Of a stretch of DNA of 64,000 nt, positions 47,581-57,843 are shown piece after piece. Each line of letters begins with the position of its first letter. Positions within the stretch are counted from its first letter, which is position 1. A model generated the notes under the pieces. That model was not told the origin of the DNA, searched no databases, and saw nothing but the letters and a program-made list of their open reading frames with translations. The DNA lies in the NCBI GenBank assembly GCA_963799315.1, contig CAWCWP010000001.1:62001-126000 (forward strand). Direction: 5' to 3'. The position numbers were made by a program, and so were the translations under genes. Origin of the DNA: Parerythrobacter_A sp963799315 (GTDB lineage Bacteria > Pseudomonadota > Alphaproteobacteria > Sphingomonadales > Sphingomonadaceae).

Positions 47581-48213
47581 ATGAAAATTGCCCTCATCAG
47601 CGAAAACAGCCAGGCGGCAAAGAACGGAATCATCCACCAGGCGCTGACCTCGGTTGCCGAACCGCTGGGTCACGAAGTGCATAATTACGGCATGTATACC
47701 GCCGATGACAGCGCCCAGCTGACCTATGTGATGAACGGTTTGCTGACCGCCATCCTGCTGAATTCCAAAGCGGTCGATTTCGTGGTGACAGGGTGCGGCA
47801 CGGGTACGGGATCCATGTTGGCCTGCAACGCCATGCCCGGCGTTTTCTGCGGGCTTGTCATCGATCCGACCGACGCTTTCCTGTTCAACCGCATCAATGA
47901 CGGCAACGCCATTTCGATGCCTTACGCCAAGGGCTTCGGCTGGGCGGCGGAGCTGAATTTGCAGGATTGCTATCGCAAGCTGTTCGAGGAAGAGGGTGGC
48001 CTCGGCTACCCCACGGAACGCGCCGAAATCATGGCGAAAAACCGTGGTATCCTGTCGCAGGTGAAGGATGTGACCTGCCATGATATGATGACCGTGCTGA
48101 AAAACATCGATCAGGATCTGCTAAAAAGCACAATCGCGGGCGAGAAGTTTGCGGACCTGTTCTACACCAATTCGCAGGATGAAGAGATCAGCGGCTATCT
48201 GCGCGCACTTTAA
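47581..48213 (+). CDS. RpiB/LacA/LacB family sugar-phosphate or uronate isomerase (DhuI-like)
   Basis: 210 residues from ATG 47581. RpiB-fold motifs are present: KIALISENSQAAKN, VVTGCGTGTGSMLACNAMPGV, with the conserved catalytic cysteine region. It is followed 39 bases later by a KduD-type dehydrogenase. Members of this family paired with such a dehydrogenase (DhuI of Streptococcus) isomerise 4-deoxy-L-threo-5-hexosulose uronate, replacing KduI. I infer the same role; ribose-5-phosphate isomerase activity is the alternative. Confidence 0.8.
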   Translation: MKIALISENSQAAKNGIIHQALTSVAEPLGHEVHNYGMYTADDSAQLTYVMNGLLTAILLNSKAVDFVVTGCGTGTGSMLACNAMPGVFCGLVIDPTDAFLFNRINDGNAISMPYAKGFGWAAELNLQDCYRKLFEEEGGLGYPTERAEIMAKNRGILSQVKDVTCHDMMTVLKNIDQDLLKSTIAGEKFADLFYTNSQDEEISGYLRAL

Positions 48214-48252
48214 GACGCGTAGAGGCCGGAGCGCAATTCGCGGGATTTGATT

Positions 48253-49011
48253 ATGGCAGACAGCGCATTCGATCTGACGGGCAAGGTGGCCATTGTCACC
48301 GGCGCCAATACCGGCATTGGGCAAGGCATCGCAGCCGCGCTGGCGAAGGCCGGAGCAGACATCGCGCTGGTTACGCGCAGTGACGCTAGTGAAACCGTTG
48401 CGATGGTGGAGCAGGCCGGGCGCAAGGCACTGGTGGTGAAGGCCGATCTCGGCACGACCGAACCATGCGAGCGGATCGTGTCCGAAACCATAGAGGGGCT
48501 GGGCGGGCTGGACATCCTCGTCAACAATGCGGGCATCATCCGGCGTAACGACGCACTCGATTTCTCCGAAGAGGATTGGGATGCGGTGCTCGACACCAAT
48601 CTCAAGGTGCTGTTTTTCCTGTGCCAGGCGGCAGGTCGGCACATGGTGGCGCATGGCGGCGGCAGCATCGTCAACATCGCATCGATGCTGACTTTCCAGG
48701 GCGGTATTCGCGTCGCCAGCTATACCGCATCGAAAAGCGGCGTAGGCGGATTGACCAAACTGCTGGCAAACGAGTGGGCTGCCAAGGGTGTGAACGTCAA
48801 TGCGATTGCGCCGGGATATATCGCGACCAACAATACCGCCGCATTGCAAGCGGATGAAACGCGCAACCGCCAGATCATGGAGCGTATCCCGGCAAGGCGC
48901 TGGGGCGAACCGAGCGACATTGGCGGCGCGGCCGTCTTTCTTGCGTCGGATGCGGCGCGATATGTGCAGGGGCATGTTCTCGCCGTCGATGGCGGCTGGC
49001 TCGCGCGCTGA
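48253..49011 (+). CDS. kduD: 2-dehydro-3-deoxy-D-gluconate 5-dehydrogenase (KduD-type SDR)
   Basis: 252 residues from ATG 48253 (a TTG at 48247 is possible). TGANTGIG is at residues 16-23 and the active-site tyrosine is in SYTASKSG. The stretch LTFQGGIRVASYTASK followed by NEWAAKGVNVNAIAPGYIATNNTAA is diagnostic of KduD. It reduces the 2,5-diketo product of the isomerase to 2-keto-3-deoxygluconate, feeding the KDG kinase encoded at 60.6 kb. A TonB receptor follows behind its own promoter. Confidence 0.92.
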   Translation: MADSAFDLTGKVAIVTGANTGIGQGIAAALAKAGADIALVTRSDASETVAMVEQAGRKALVVKADLGTTEPCERIVSETIEGLGGLDILVNNAGIIRRNDALDFSEEDWDAVLDTNLKVLFFLCQAAGRHMVAHGGGSIVNIASMLTFQGGIRVASYTASKSGVGGLTKLLANEWAAKGVNVNAIAPGYIATNNTAALQADETRNRQIMERIPARRWGEPSDIGGAAVFLASDAARYVQGHVLAVDGGWLAR

Positions 49012-49089
49012 GGCCCCAACGGCACGCATCCGCACCTGACGGTGTGTGAAACGTGCAACACACGGCCTTAAAACCATTAATTTTACAAA

Positions 49090-49157
49090 TTGGTATGACA
49101 GAGTTGGTCGCGCCGGTTCGCTTTCGCGGTTGACAGTAACTCTCCGCATCGTATCGA
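49090..49157 (+). promoter_or_regulatory. Operator-like site and sigma70 promoter of the uronate TonB receptor
   Basis: TTGGTATGAC is at 49090-49099. A good promoter follows: TTGACA at 49130-49135 and TATCGA at 49152-49157 with a 16-base spacer. The ribosome binding site GGAGAG lies before the ATG at 49192. Confidence 0.55.
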
Positions 49158-49191
49158 AGTTCCATAAAAATAATATCCGGAGAGAAAAATT

Positions 49192-52100
49192 ATGAAATCG
49201 ATGATGGTTGTACGCACGGATTCCCGCAAAGCCCGCAATTTTGCGGCATTGCTCGCCAGTTCGGCGGCGGTTGCGCTGGCCTTTCCCGGCGCACTCTCGG
49301 CGCAGGAAGTTCAGCCTTCCATCGCGCAAGGCGAAACCGGCGTCGACGATTCCGAGCCGGGCGATGCCATTGTCGTCACCGGTATTCGCAGTTCCTTGCA
49401 GAGCGCGCTGATCGAAAAGCGCAACGCCGATAGCCTGGTGGAAATCATCCAGGCCGAAGATATCGGCAAGCTGCCCGACCAGAACCTTGCCGAGGTTCTC
49501 GAAAACATTCCCGGTGTGCAGATCACGCGACGGGCCGGGATCGGTTCAGGCGTCCAGATTCGCGGCACCAATGACAACCGGACCGAGATCAACGGTGTCG
49601 GCACCGTAGGATCGGGCACCGGTCGCGGCGGCATCAATTTCGAAGACGTCAATGCGGCAATCATTTCTTCGGTCGAAGTGACCAAGGCGCCCACCGCGCA
49701 GACCATCGAAGGGTCCGTCGGCGGCACGATCAACCTGCGGACCATCCGCCCGCTCGACCTGCGCGAACCGCTTATCAACCTGCGCGTGCAGGGGGAGTAT
49801 AGCGAGCTGTCGGACTCCTACTCGCCGCGCGTTGCCGTAAGCCTCGGCAATGTCTGGGAAACGGGCATGGGCGATATCGGCATCGTTCTTGCCGGTAGCT
49901 ACACCGAGCAGGAAGCGACCTCGTTCCGTCCGCGCGTCGACCGTGACACGCTGATCCCGCAGGGCAGCGTGGTGACGTCCGCCGGCGCACCCGGGCCGGA
50001 TTTCGACTTCATCGGCATCCAGTTCCTCAATCAGGAACTTGAGAATTTTGAATACGAAACCATCAACTTCGCCGGCACGCTCGAATGGCAGCCATCCCCG
50101 AATGTGCGTGTCTATTTCGACACGATCTACAACGACCAGGAGCGTCGCCAGGACAGCAGCCGTATTCAGGCATCGGGCGTCAGCTCGGTCCGTTTCGTCA
50201 ATGTGCCGGACTCGTTCGAAACGATCGACTACGGCTCGCTCGACGGCGTGAATTTCGGTTCGATCCAGGCGGCGCTGACCGGGGTTATCGAGCCGAATCT
50301 CGCGACCGACGACGACGATCCGAACCTGCGTTTCTCGTCCGATACAGGTGCGCGTATTACGGATAGCCAGGTTTATATTCTTGGTACCGAATTCGAAACC
50401 GGTCGACTCTCGACGCGGATCGAAGCGTCGCGCACGACGTCCAACACGGTAAACCCGAACCTGAGCACCACGCTCAACTTCATCAACCCCAATACCCCGC
50501 TCGACGGGCTGGATGCAAACGGCAATCCGACCAACAACACCAGTAACGATAACGCCGTGCCGTTCCGTTACGACCTGAGCGGCGGTTCGCTTGCCTTCGG
50601 CATCAATTTCAATTCCCCTGTCGCACCGACAATCCAGCAGCTTCTCGACCCCAATAACGTGGTTCTTGATGCGGTAACGGTCGGTCGCGATACCACCGAA
50701 AACTCCGAGAATGCAGCGCGACTGGATTTCTCGCTCGACATCGAAGATCTCGTCGGTTTCATCACCTCGGTCGATGCCGGCTACCGGTACAGCGACCGGT
50801 CCAGCACCTTCAGCGATATCGGCACGAGCCGTGGTTTCGGTCGCCTGTTCGACAGCCCGAACGGTTCGCTGTTCTCCGAACTGCTGGTGCCGGGTCCGGA
50901 CAATTTCGGTGATGCGGACGGGCGCGACCTGTTCTTTGGCAACTTCCTGCTGGTCGACCCCAACCGGTCGTTCAACGATCCCGAAGGAACGTTCGACATT
51001 ATCCAGAACGCGTTCCTGCAAACGCCGAACGGTGTCGTCATTGCAGAGCCTTCCGAAGCGGCGGATGCATTCTTCGATATCGAGGAAATCACCCACTCGG
51101 TTTACGGTCAGGTCAATTTCCAGGCAGGCATCCTGCGCGGCAATGTCGGCGCACGCTGGGTCAGCACGGAAATCAATTCGCTGGGTAATACGATCTTCCC
51201 CGACGGAACCATCGATTCCGTAACGACGCGCGGCAATTACACCGAGTTCCTGCCACGCGTGAACGTGATCGCCGACCTGACGGATGACATCGTGCTGCGC
51301 GCCAGCTTCGGCGAGGACATCAACCGTCCCGACTTCAACGCCCTGTCGTCTTCGGTAGTGTTCGGAACCAGCGCGACCGCTCCGGTTCGTGTCGGCAACC
51401 CGAACCTCGAACCTGAAAAGGTGCGGTCCTACGACGCGTCGCTGTCATGGTATTTCGCCCCGGCGGCCGTGCTGAGCGTCGGCGGCTTCTACAAGGATCG
51501 GTCCAACGTGTTCGTGACCGAACTTAACGAAGCGCCGGTCGATGCCAACGGCTTCAAGGACATCACGCCACCTTGCGAAGGCGGCGGTATCTTCAACCCC
51601 GTGGCCGACCAGAACGTGTTCGTTCCGGGCATTGCATCGAACGGCATCTGCGTCGATTTGCTGACCCAGACCAACGATACGGCGGAAACGACCCAGAAGG
51701 GTATCGAGGTTGCATTCCAGTACGATCTGTCCGGCTTCGAGGACACGCTGGGTTTCGCATCGGGCTTCGGCTTCATTGCCAACTATACCTACCAGGAATT
51801 CAGCGGCGGCGAGGGCGTCAACACGTCGTCCTCGCGCGGCACGGACATCCTGGAGTCGAGCAGCGGACTGACCGGCCCGTTCACTGCCGTGCAGGGCCTG
51901 CTGGACTTCTCGGAGAATGCCTACAACGTTACGCTGTTCTACGAAAAATACGGTCTGTCCGCACGGGCACGCTACACCTGGCGCGATGCCTTCCGCACGC
52001 TGGATACAGCGGGCGGCGCATCGCTCGGCAGTACGCTCGGCTTCCCGACCGTTACCGGCGCACGCGGACAGCTGAACGCATCCATCAATTACGACATCAC

Positions 52101-52242
52101 CGACAACATCAATATCGGCGTCGAAGGCGTGAACCTGCTGAAGGATGACATCGAGCAGTTCTGTGTGAACGACGATGCGCAGTTCTGCTTCCAGGGCCTG
52201 CCCGACCGTCGCCTTGTTGCCGGTGTAACCGTCAGCTTCTGA
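49192..52242 (+). CDS. TonB-dependent receptor, Caulobacter/Xanthomonas carbohydrate type
   Basis: 1016 residues, intact. Signal peptide ends PGALSAQ. TonB-box region AIVVTGIRSSLQSALIEKRNADSLVEII and plug motif LAEVLENIPGVQI followed by IRGTNDNRTEINGV match the TIGR01782-type receptors common in polysaccharide loci of sphingomonads and xanthomonads. The barrel ends DRRLVAGVTVSF. It would import alginate or uronate oligosaccharides across the outer membrane. It is transcribed from its own promoter and ends with a strong terminator at 52275. Confidence 0.94.
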   Translation: MKSMMVVRTDSRKARNFAALLASSAAVALAFPGALSAQEVQPSIAQGETGVDDSEPGDAIVVTGIRSSLQSALIEKRNADSLVEIIQAEDIGKLPDQNLAEVLENIPGVQITRRAGIGSGVQIRGTNDNRTEINGVGTVGSGTGRGGINFEDVNAAIISSVEVTKAPTAQTIEGSVGGTINLRTIRPLDLREPLINLRVQGEYSELSDSYSPRVAVSLGNVWETGMGDIGIVLAGSYTEQEATSFRPRVDRDTLIPQGSVVTSAGAPGPDFDFIGIQFLNQELENFEYETINFAGTLEWQPSPNVRVYFDTIYNDQERRQDSSRIQASGVSSVRFVNVPDSFETIDYGSLDGVNFGSIQAALTGVIEPNLATDDDDPNLRFSSDTGARITDSQVYILGTEFETGRLSTRIEASRTTSNTVNPNLSTTLNFINPNTPLDGLDANGNPTNNTSNDNAVPFRYDLSGGSLAFGINFNSPVAPTIQQLLDPNNVVLDAVTVGRDTTENSENAARLDFSLDIEDLVGFITSVDAGYRYSDRSSTFSDIGTSRGFGRLFDSPNGSLFSELLVPGPDNFGDADGRDLFFGNFLLVDPNRSFNDPEGTFDIIQNAFLQTPNGVVIAEPSEAADAFFDIEEITHSVYGQVNFQAGILRGNVGARWVSTEINSLGNTIFPDGTIDSVTTRGNYTEFLPRVNVIADLTDDIVLRASFGEDINRPDFNALSSSVVFGTSATAPVRVGNPNLEPEKVRSYDASLSWYFAPAAVLSVGGFYKDRSNVFVTELNEAPVDANGFKDITPPCEGGGIFNPVADQNVFVPGIASNGICVDLLTQTNDTAETTQKGIEVAFQYDLSGFEDTLGFASGFGFIANYTYQEFSGGEGVNTSSSRGTDILESSSGLTGPFTAVQGLLDFSENAYNVTLFYEKYGLSARARYTWRDAFRTLDTAGGASLGSTLGFPTVTGARGQLNASINYDITDNINIGVEGVNLLKDDIEQFCVNDDAQFCFQGLPDRRLVAGVTVSF

Positions 52243-52274
52243 TCGCGATGTCGCAGTCGCAATAGCGTCTATGA

Positions 52275-52310
52275 GGGACGTCTCGCTTCGGCGGGGCGTC
52301 CCTTATTCTT
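52275..52310 (+). terminator. Rho-independent terminator after the TonB receptor
   Basis: A 12-bp stem (52275-52286 with 52291-52302, including two G-T pairs) closes on a TTCG tetraloop and is followed by TTATTCTT. Located 33 bases after the receptor stop; a textbook intrinsic terminator. Confidence 0.9.
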
Positions 52311-52458
52311 GCTATCGCAACGCACGCGGCTCACACGGGGACATGGTATCGTTGTCCGTTATGGCGACAGTATCGTGTGCAGGGTGGCTAACGCGGGCCG
52401 TAGTGCCTAGGAAAGAGTGCGTCACAATTTCAGCGTGATCGGGAGGAAGGGGTTCGAC

Positions 52459-53199
52459 ATGGGAGGGAAGCGGTTATTTCAATCGGTGGCCGAGCAGATT
52501 GCCGCGCTGATCGAAGATGGCGCCTTTCCGCCCGGCACGCGCCTTCCCGGGGAACGCGAATTGTCGGAACGGTTGAACGTCAGCCGTGTCACCATCCGCG
52601 AAGCCGAGATCGCCTTGCAGGCGGTCGGCAAGCTGGAAATCAAGACCGGCAGCGGTGTCTATGTCAGCGAAGACCCGCCCGTACCCGACGGTCACTTGCC
52701 CGAAGCAAGCGCATTCGAAGTGACCGAGGCCCGACTGCTTATCGAAGCCGAAACAGCGGCTTTGGCAGCGCGCAATATCACCGACGAAGAAGTTGCCAAG
52801 CTGGAATCCCTGATCGGGGAAATGGCATCGGGCGACGAAAATGTTTCGCGTGTCGCGGACCAGACTTTTCACGCGACGATTGCCGAAGCGGCCAACAATG
52901 CCGCGATGGTCCATACGGTGAAGCAGCTATGGCGGATGCGCGAAGAACTGCCGGAGGTGAAGGCGACGCACCAGGCAGTCTGCTTCAGCGACAAGAGCAC
53001 CCTGGTCAACGAACACCGGCTGATCTTCGAGGCCCTGCGCGACCGTGATCCGCCTCGCGCGCGTGCTGCCATGCGCAAGCATTTCGAAAGGCTCATCAGC
53101 TCGATGCTCGATGCGACCGAAAAGAAGGCGATGGAAGAGCTGCAACAGCAATCGATCGAAAGCCGTGAACGGTTTCTCAGCGTGGCCAAGCTCGACTGA
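52459..53199 (+). CDS. FadR-subfamily GntR transcriptional regulator of the uronate locus
   Basis: 246 residues from ATG 52459, chosen because GGGAGGAAGG (52441-52450) is well placed; a GTG at 52417 is open further upstream. The N-terminal winged helix contains FPPGTRLPGERELSERLNVSRVTIREAEIALQ-type residues, and residues ~90-230 form an FCD effector domain with FHATIAEAANNAAM. It lies between the receptor and lyase genes. TTGGTAT half-sites near four transcription units match the known half-site of E. coli UxuR/ExuR, which are in the same subfamily, so it probably represses the locus until a uronate or KDG-type ligand binds. Confidence 0.9.
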   Translation: MGGKRLFQSVAEQIAALIEDGAFPPGTRLPGERELSERLNVSRVTIREAEIALQAVGKLEIKTGSGVYVSEDPPVPDGHLPEASAFEVTEARLLIEAETAALAARNITDEEVAKLESLIGEMASGDENVSRVADQTFHATIAEAANNAAMVHTVKQLWRMREELPEVKATHQAVCFSDKSTLVNEHRLIFEALRDRDPPRARAAMRKHFERLISSMLDATEKKAMEELQQQSIESRERFLSVAKLD

Positions 53200-53203
53200 C
53201 CGA

Positions 53204-53271
53204 TTGGTATGACGCAATGCGTCAACTTGGTATGCCAAAGCGATTGACGCGTCTCGGCATGCGGCTATAGC
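53204..53271 (+). promoter_or_regulatory. Double operator and promoter of the alginate lyase operon
   Basis: TTGGTATGAC (53204-53213) and the palindromic TTGGTATGCCAA (53227-53238) are 23 bases apart, about two helical turns. The promoter follows directly: TTGACG at 53244-53249 and TATAGC at 53266-53271 with a 16-base spacer. The palindrome nearly touches the -35 box, a position suited to repression. Confidence 0.6.
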
Positions 53272-53304
53272 TTGGCTCAAGCAAAAACCGGTGAGAGGGT
53301 TCCA

Positions 53305-55572
53305 ATGCTCAACAGGCTCAGCCTCTGGCTGTTATTGGTATTTATGGTCGCTGCGCCAGCGCACGCCACACAACATCTCGTTACGACGCAGGACGAATTT
53401 TCGCGCGCTATTGATGCTGCCGCCGCGGGCGAAACTATCGTGCTGGCCAATGGCGAGTGGCGTGATTTCGATATGGTCGTATCTGGCAGGGGGAGCGCGT
53501 CCGCACCGATCACAGTCCGCTCGCAAGAGGCTGGCAAGGTCATCCTGACCGGGCAATCCAGCCTGCGTATCGGCGGCGAGCATATCGTCGTCAAAGGCTT
53601 GGTTTTTCGCGATGGCTACAGTCCGCGCGGCGATGTAATCGCGTTTCGCACCGACGCCGAGACCTTGGCCAACAATGTCCGCGTTACGGAAATGGTCATC
53701 GACCGTTTCAGCAAGCCTGACCGGTACGAGTCCGATTACTGGGTCAGCATGTATGGCCAGAACAACCGGTTCGATCACAACCATCTGGTCGGCAAGACAA
53801 ACAAGGGCGTGACGCTGGCGGTGCGGCTCAACAGCGAGGAAAGCCGCCAGAACAATCACCGCATCGATTTCAATTATTTCGGCCCGCGCCCGGTGCTGGG
53901 AAGCAATGGCGGCGAGACGCTGCGGGTCGGGACCAGCCATTTCGCCGAATTCGATTCCAACACGCTGGTTGAGAACAATATCTTCGACCGTTGCGAAGGC
54001 GAGGTCGAGATCATCTCGTCCAAATCGGGTAGCAATATCTTTCACGGCAACCTGTTTTTGCAAAGCCGCGGCACGCTGACCTTGCGCCATGGCGACGGCA
54101 ATCTCGTCGAACGTAATGTATTTCTGGGTCGGGGACGGGACTACACGGGCGGTATCCGGGTCATCAACCGGCGCCAGACGATCCGCGAGAACTACATGGA
54201 GGGCCTGCGCGGAACGGCGTTTTCCAGCGCCCTTGGCGTCATGAACGGCGTGCCTAATTCGCCCGCCAATCGTTATGTCGAAGTTTCGGATGCGAAGATC
54301 GAGCGCAACACGATTGTCGATGCCAGCCGCATCACTTTCGGGCTTGGTGCGGACGAGGAACGTTCCGCGCCCATCTCTCGCAGTATCTTCGCCGGCAACT
54401 TGCTTGGCGCGGTCGATAAGGACGCTCTGCTCGTAGTGGCGGATGCCGATGTTTCCGGGTTGTCCCGCCAAGGTAATCGATTGCTTTCCGGGCAAGTCGA
54501 TCCTGCGCTGGCCGGTCTCGGCACCGCGCGGTCGGCGCTGGAGCGTGCCGCGAACGGGTTGTTATATCCGGTCGATCCGGCACTGGCGAATACCGGCGCG
54601 CCGCGCGACTTGCAGCCCGTCACGCCGGACCAGGTGGGTGTGTCGTGGTATGCCAAACCCGGCGATGGCGAGAAATTCGGCGCATCGGGCACGGTGCGCG
54701 TACTCGAGCCGGGCAATGCTTCGCTTGAAACAGCGATTGCCGAGGCGGCCGAGGGCGATGTGCTGATGCTCGCCGATGGTACCTATGTCGTCGAACGTAC
54801 CATCGCGCTGGACAAGACCATCACGCTGATGGGCGCGAGCAGCGGCGCTGAAGGCGCAGTCATAATGTTTGCGCGGCCTTCCCTGTTCGAGCTGCGCGAA
54901 GGCGCAAATCTGAAACTTGGCAACCTGACAATCGACGGGGCGATGGCACCGGACTCGGCAGGCAATTCGGTCATCCGAACGTCCAGCTATCCCATACAAA
55001 GCAACCTGCTGATCGAAATGGATGGTGTTTCGGTGCGCGGGCTGACGGTCAACCGTAGCTTCAATGTGCTGACTCTGGGCAAAAGCTCGCTGGCCGACCG
55101 GGTGATCATCAGCAACTCCGCCTTCGCCGATATCAGTGGTGCCATCGTATCGGCGTCTGCCGAAACGGAGGATTACGGACAATACAATGTCGACTACCTC
55201 GTGATGACGGACAACGCCTTCAGCAATGTCGGCGGGGCGATTGCCGATATCTATCGTGGCGGTCGCGATGAAAGCACATTCGGTCCGAATGTCACCATCG
55301 TCGGCAATGCGCTGGCAAATGTCGGCAAGGCCACCACCAATGGCACCGGCAGTTCGCTTAACCTGCACGGCGTCCAGATTGCCGATGTTTCGGACAATGT
55401 GTTCGAGAGTTCCGTCCCGCTCCGTATCGTCCACACGGTCGGTACACCGCGCACCGCGGTGACGCAAAACGTGTTCACCAATACCGGCGCGCCGGTTCTG
55501 GAAGAGCTGAACTATGACGGAGCGTTCCGCGGCGTCTTGGCGGACAATGCGGTAGCGGAGAGCGCGCAATGA
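53305..55572 (+). CDS. Alginate lyase, polysaccharide lyase family 6
   Basis: 755 residues from ATG 53305 (GAGAGGG upstream). Signal peptide ends PAHAT. The N-terminal beta-helix has the PL6 active site: NGGE at residues 201-204 (calcium-binding), Lys240 in IISSKSGSN as base, and Arg261 in LTLRHGDGN. A second beta-helix domain from about residue 460 fills the C-terminus, as in two-domain PL6 enzymes. It cleaves alginate by beta-elimination, preferring MG/G blocks in the family. It overlaps the PL17 gene by ATGA at 55569. Confidence 0.92.
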   Translation: MLNRLSLWLLLVFMVAAPAHATQHLVTTQDEFSRAIDAAAAGETIVLANGEWRDFDMVVSGRGSASAPITVRSQEAGKVILTGQSSLRIGGEHIVVKGLVFRDGYSPRGDVIAFRTDAETLANNVRVTEMVIDRFSKPDRYESDYWVSMYGQNNRFDHNHLVGKTNKGVTLAVRLNSEESRQNNHRIDFNYFGPRPVLGSNGGETLRVGTSHFAEFDSNTLVENNIFDRCEGEVEIISSKSGSNIFHGNLFLQSRGTLTLRHGDGNLVERNVFLGRGRDYTGGIRVINRRQTIRENYMEGLRGTAFSSALGVMNGVPNSPANRYVEVSDAKIERNTIVDASRITFGLGADEERSAPISRSIFAGNLLGAVDKDALLVVADADVSGLSRQGNRLLSGQVDPALAGLGTARSALERAANGLLYPVDPALANTGAPRDLQPVTPDQVGVSWYAKPGDGEKFGASGTVRVLEPGNASLETAIAEAAEGDVLMLADGTYVVERTIALDKTITLMGASSGAEGAVIMFARPSLFELREGANLKLGNLTIDGAMAPDSAGNSVIRTSSYPIQSNLLIEMDGVSVRGLTVNRSFNVLTLGKSSLADRVIISNSAFADISGAIVSASAETEDYGQYNVDYLVMTDNAFSNVGGAIADIYRGGRDESTFGPNVTIVGNALANVGKATTNGTGSSLNLHGVQIADVSDNVFESSVPLRIVHTVGTPRTAVTQNVFTNTGAPVLEELNYDGAFRGVLADNAVAESAQ

Positions 55573-57764
55573 ATGCGGTGAAGCCCCTTTTGCTGGCAGC
55601 CGCGCTGCTGTTGCCCGCCACTGTCGCGAGCGCGAATACGCAGGTGCGCGCCGCCGAGCCGGTGCCGCCCACTGCCGCCACGCTGCCGCTGCCGCCGCTA
55701 TTCTCAAGCGAGATGGAGTTGGCCGAGCAATTCGTGTCCGGCATGATGGAGGAGGGCGTGGTGGTGCCATTGCCCAAGGATCCGGGCGGCGGCTACACGC
55801 ACGAACAGCACAAGCGCAATTTCCGGGCGATCTATCAGGGCGGCCAGCTTTATCGCGTCACCGGGGACGGCAAATACCGCGATTACGTGCGCGATGTGCT
55901 GTTGGCTTATGCAGAAATTTACCCGACGCTTGGCGAACATCCGGCCAAGGCCAACCAGAATGTCGGGCGCCTGTTCTGGCAGGTGCTCAACGATGCGATG
56001 TGGATGGTCCACAGCGTCCAGGGCTACGCCGATATACGCGACACGCTGACCGAGGCGGAGCGGCAGCAGATCGACGACAACCTGTTTCGCCCCGCCGCAC
56101 GCTTTCTGTCTGTGGAATCGCAACGCACTTTCGATCGCATCCATAACCATGCAACATGGGCTACCGCCGGCGTGGGAATGACCGGGTATTTGCTGGGTGA
56201 CGACGACATGGTCGCGCGCGCCCTGCTGGGATCGGACAAGAGCGGCGAGGCAGGTTTTCTGCGGCAAGCCGACCTGCTGTTTTCGCCCGACGGTTATTAT
56301 ACCGAGGGGCCGTATTACCAGCGGTTCGCGCTTCTGCCGTTCATGGTGTTTGCCGACGCGATTGCCCGCAACGAGCCGGAGCGCGACATATTCGCCTATC
56401 GCGATGGCATTCTCGTCAAGGCGCTGCGTACGACGATCCAGCTGACCTATGACGGCTATTTCTTCCCCTTCAACGATGCGATCCGCGACAAGAGCCTGAA
56501 TACCGCCGAGCTGTATGAAGGTGTGGCCATTGCCTACGCCAACACGAAGAACCCGGACCTGCTGTCGATTGCCGAGATGCAGGGCCGCACGGTGCTTAGC
56601 CAGAACGGCCTGATGCTGTCGCGCGATCTTGCGAGTGGTATGGCCAAGCCGTTTCCGTTTCGCTCGATGCTGTTTTCCGATGGGCCTGAAGGCGAGCAGG
56701 GGGCAGTTGCCGTGCTTCGCAATGGCGAGGGAACGCGCCATACTGCATTGGTAGCGAAGAACAGTTCGCAGGGTATGGGGCATGGCCATTTCGACAAGCT
56801 GAGCTGGCAGCTTTACGATAACGGCAACGAGATCGTGCGCGATTACGGCGCGGCACGTTTCCTCAATATCGAAGCCAAGGAGGGCGGGCGTTATCTGCCC
56901 GAAAACGAAAGCTGGGCGAAGCAGACCGTCGCGCACAATGCGCTGGTCGTCGACCAGACCACGCATTTCGATGGCGATGTGGATGTCGCCAATCGCTTCG
57001 CACCGGAACAGCTGTATTTTTCCGATGCAAGCGACCTGCAGATCAGCACGGCCCGCATCGATACCGCCTATCCCGCGAAGAATGTCGACATGGTGCGGTC
57101 GCTCGCGCTGCTTCCGGTCGACGGGCTAGAGCATCCCGATCGTCATCGATGTGCTGCGTGCGTCCGGCGAAAGTGCAGGCACGTTCGATCTGCCGCTGCA
57201 TTATTCCGGCCATATCATGGAAACCGGCTTCGACGTCGCGCGCAACGTGGCGGGGCGCCCTGTGCTGGGCGCGGATGACGGGTACCAGCATCTGTGGGTC
57301 GATGGCGTAGCAACGCCGACAGGCCGATAACGCCTATATGACATGGCTGCTCGACGGGCGTTTCTACAGCTACCGCTTCGTGCCGAAAGCGGGCAGCGAG
57401 ATCGTGCTTGCGGAAAGCGGCGCCAACGATCCGAATTTCAACCTGCGCCGCGAGCCGATTGCAATCCAGCGCGTCTCCAACGCAAGAGCGGCAACCTTCG
57501 TCAGCATCATCGAGCCGCATGGCCTGTATGATGGCGCAACGGAGCAAACCATCGACAGCCGTAGCCTCGTGGCATCGTTACAGCATGTCGAATCCGGCGA
57601 TTACGACATCGTTATCGTCACCACCAAGCAAGGCGCGCGTGTTGCGCTTGCCATTTCCTACGATGCCGATCCGGCCAAGCGGCACAGCGTCACGATCGAC
57701 GGGCGCGAACTTCAGCTGGACCGGCTTTGCCGCGCGGATCGATCTCGGCGGGGACAGGAACTGA
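55569..57764 (+). CDS. Oligo-alginate lyase, polysaccharide lyase family 17 (three frameshifts as read)
   Basis: About 730 residues from the ATGA overlap with the PL6 gene. Signal peptide ends ATVASA. An alpha/alpha toroid contains IHNHATWATAGVGMTGY and YYTEGPYYQRFALLPF (catalytic Asn/His and Tyr), and the heparinase II/III-like sheet starts with GMGHGHFDKLSWQLYDNG, with His405 and His407. Frames change near 57125, 57325 and 57725; joining them ends the protein at ARIDLGGDRN, 57764. Family 17 releases unsaturated monouronates exolytically, which open to DEH (4-deoxy-L-erythro-5-hexoseulose uronate). Confidence 0.9.
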
Positions 57765-57843
57765 CATGGCAGCCATAGCGCGCGAAGCAAAGCGCAGCAT
57801 TCAGCCCGCTGCGAGACAGTTTTTCGATGACCGGAGACGATAC

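Noticed and set aside
54648..54659. TGGTATGCCAAA inside the PL6 gene resembling the operator motif.
   Set aside because: It encodes ordinary residues (WYAK) in a coding region and lacks the leading T of the conserved site; taken as chance.
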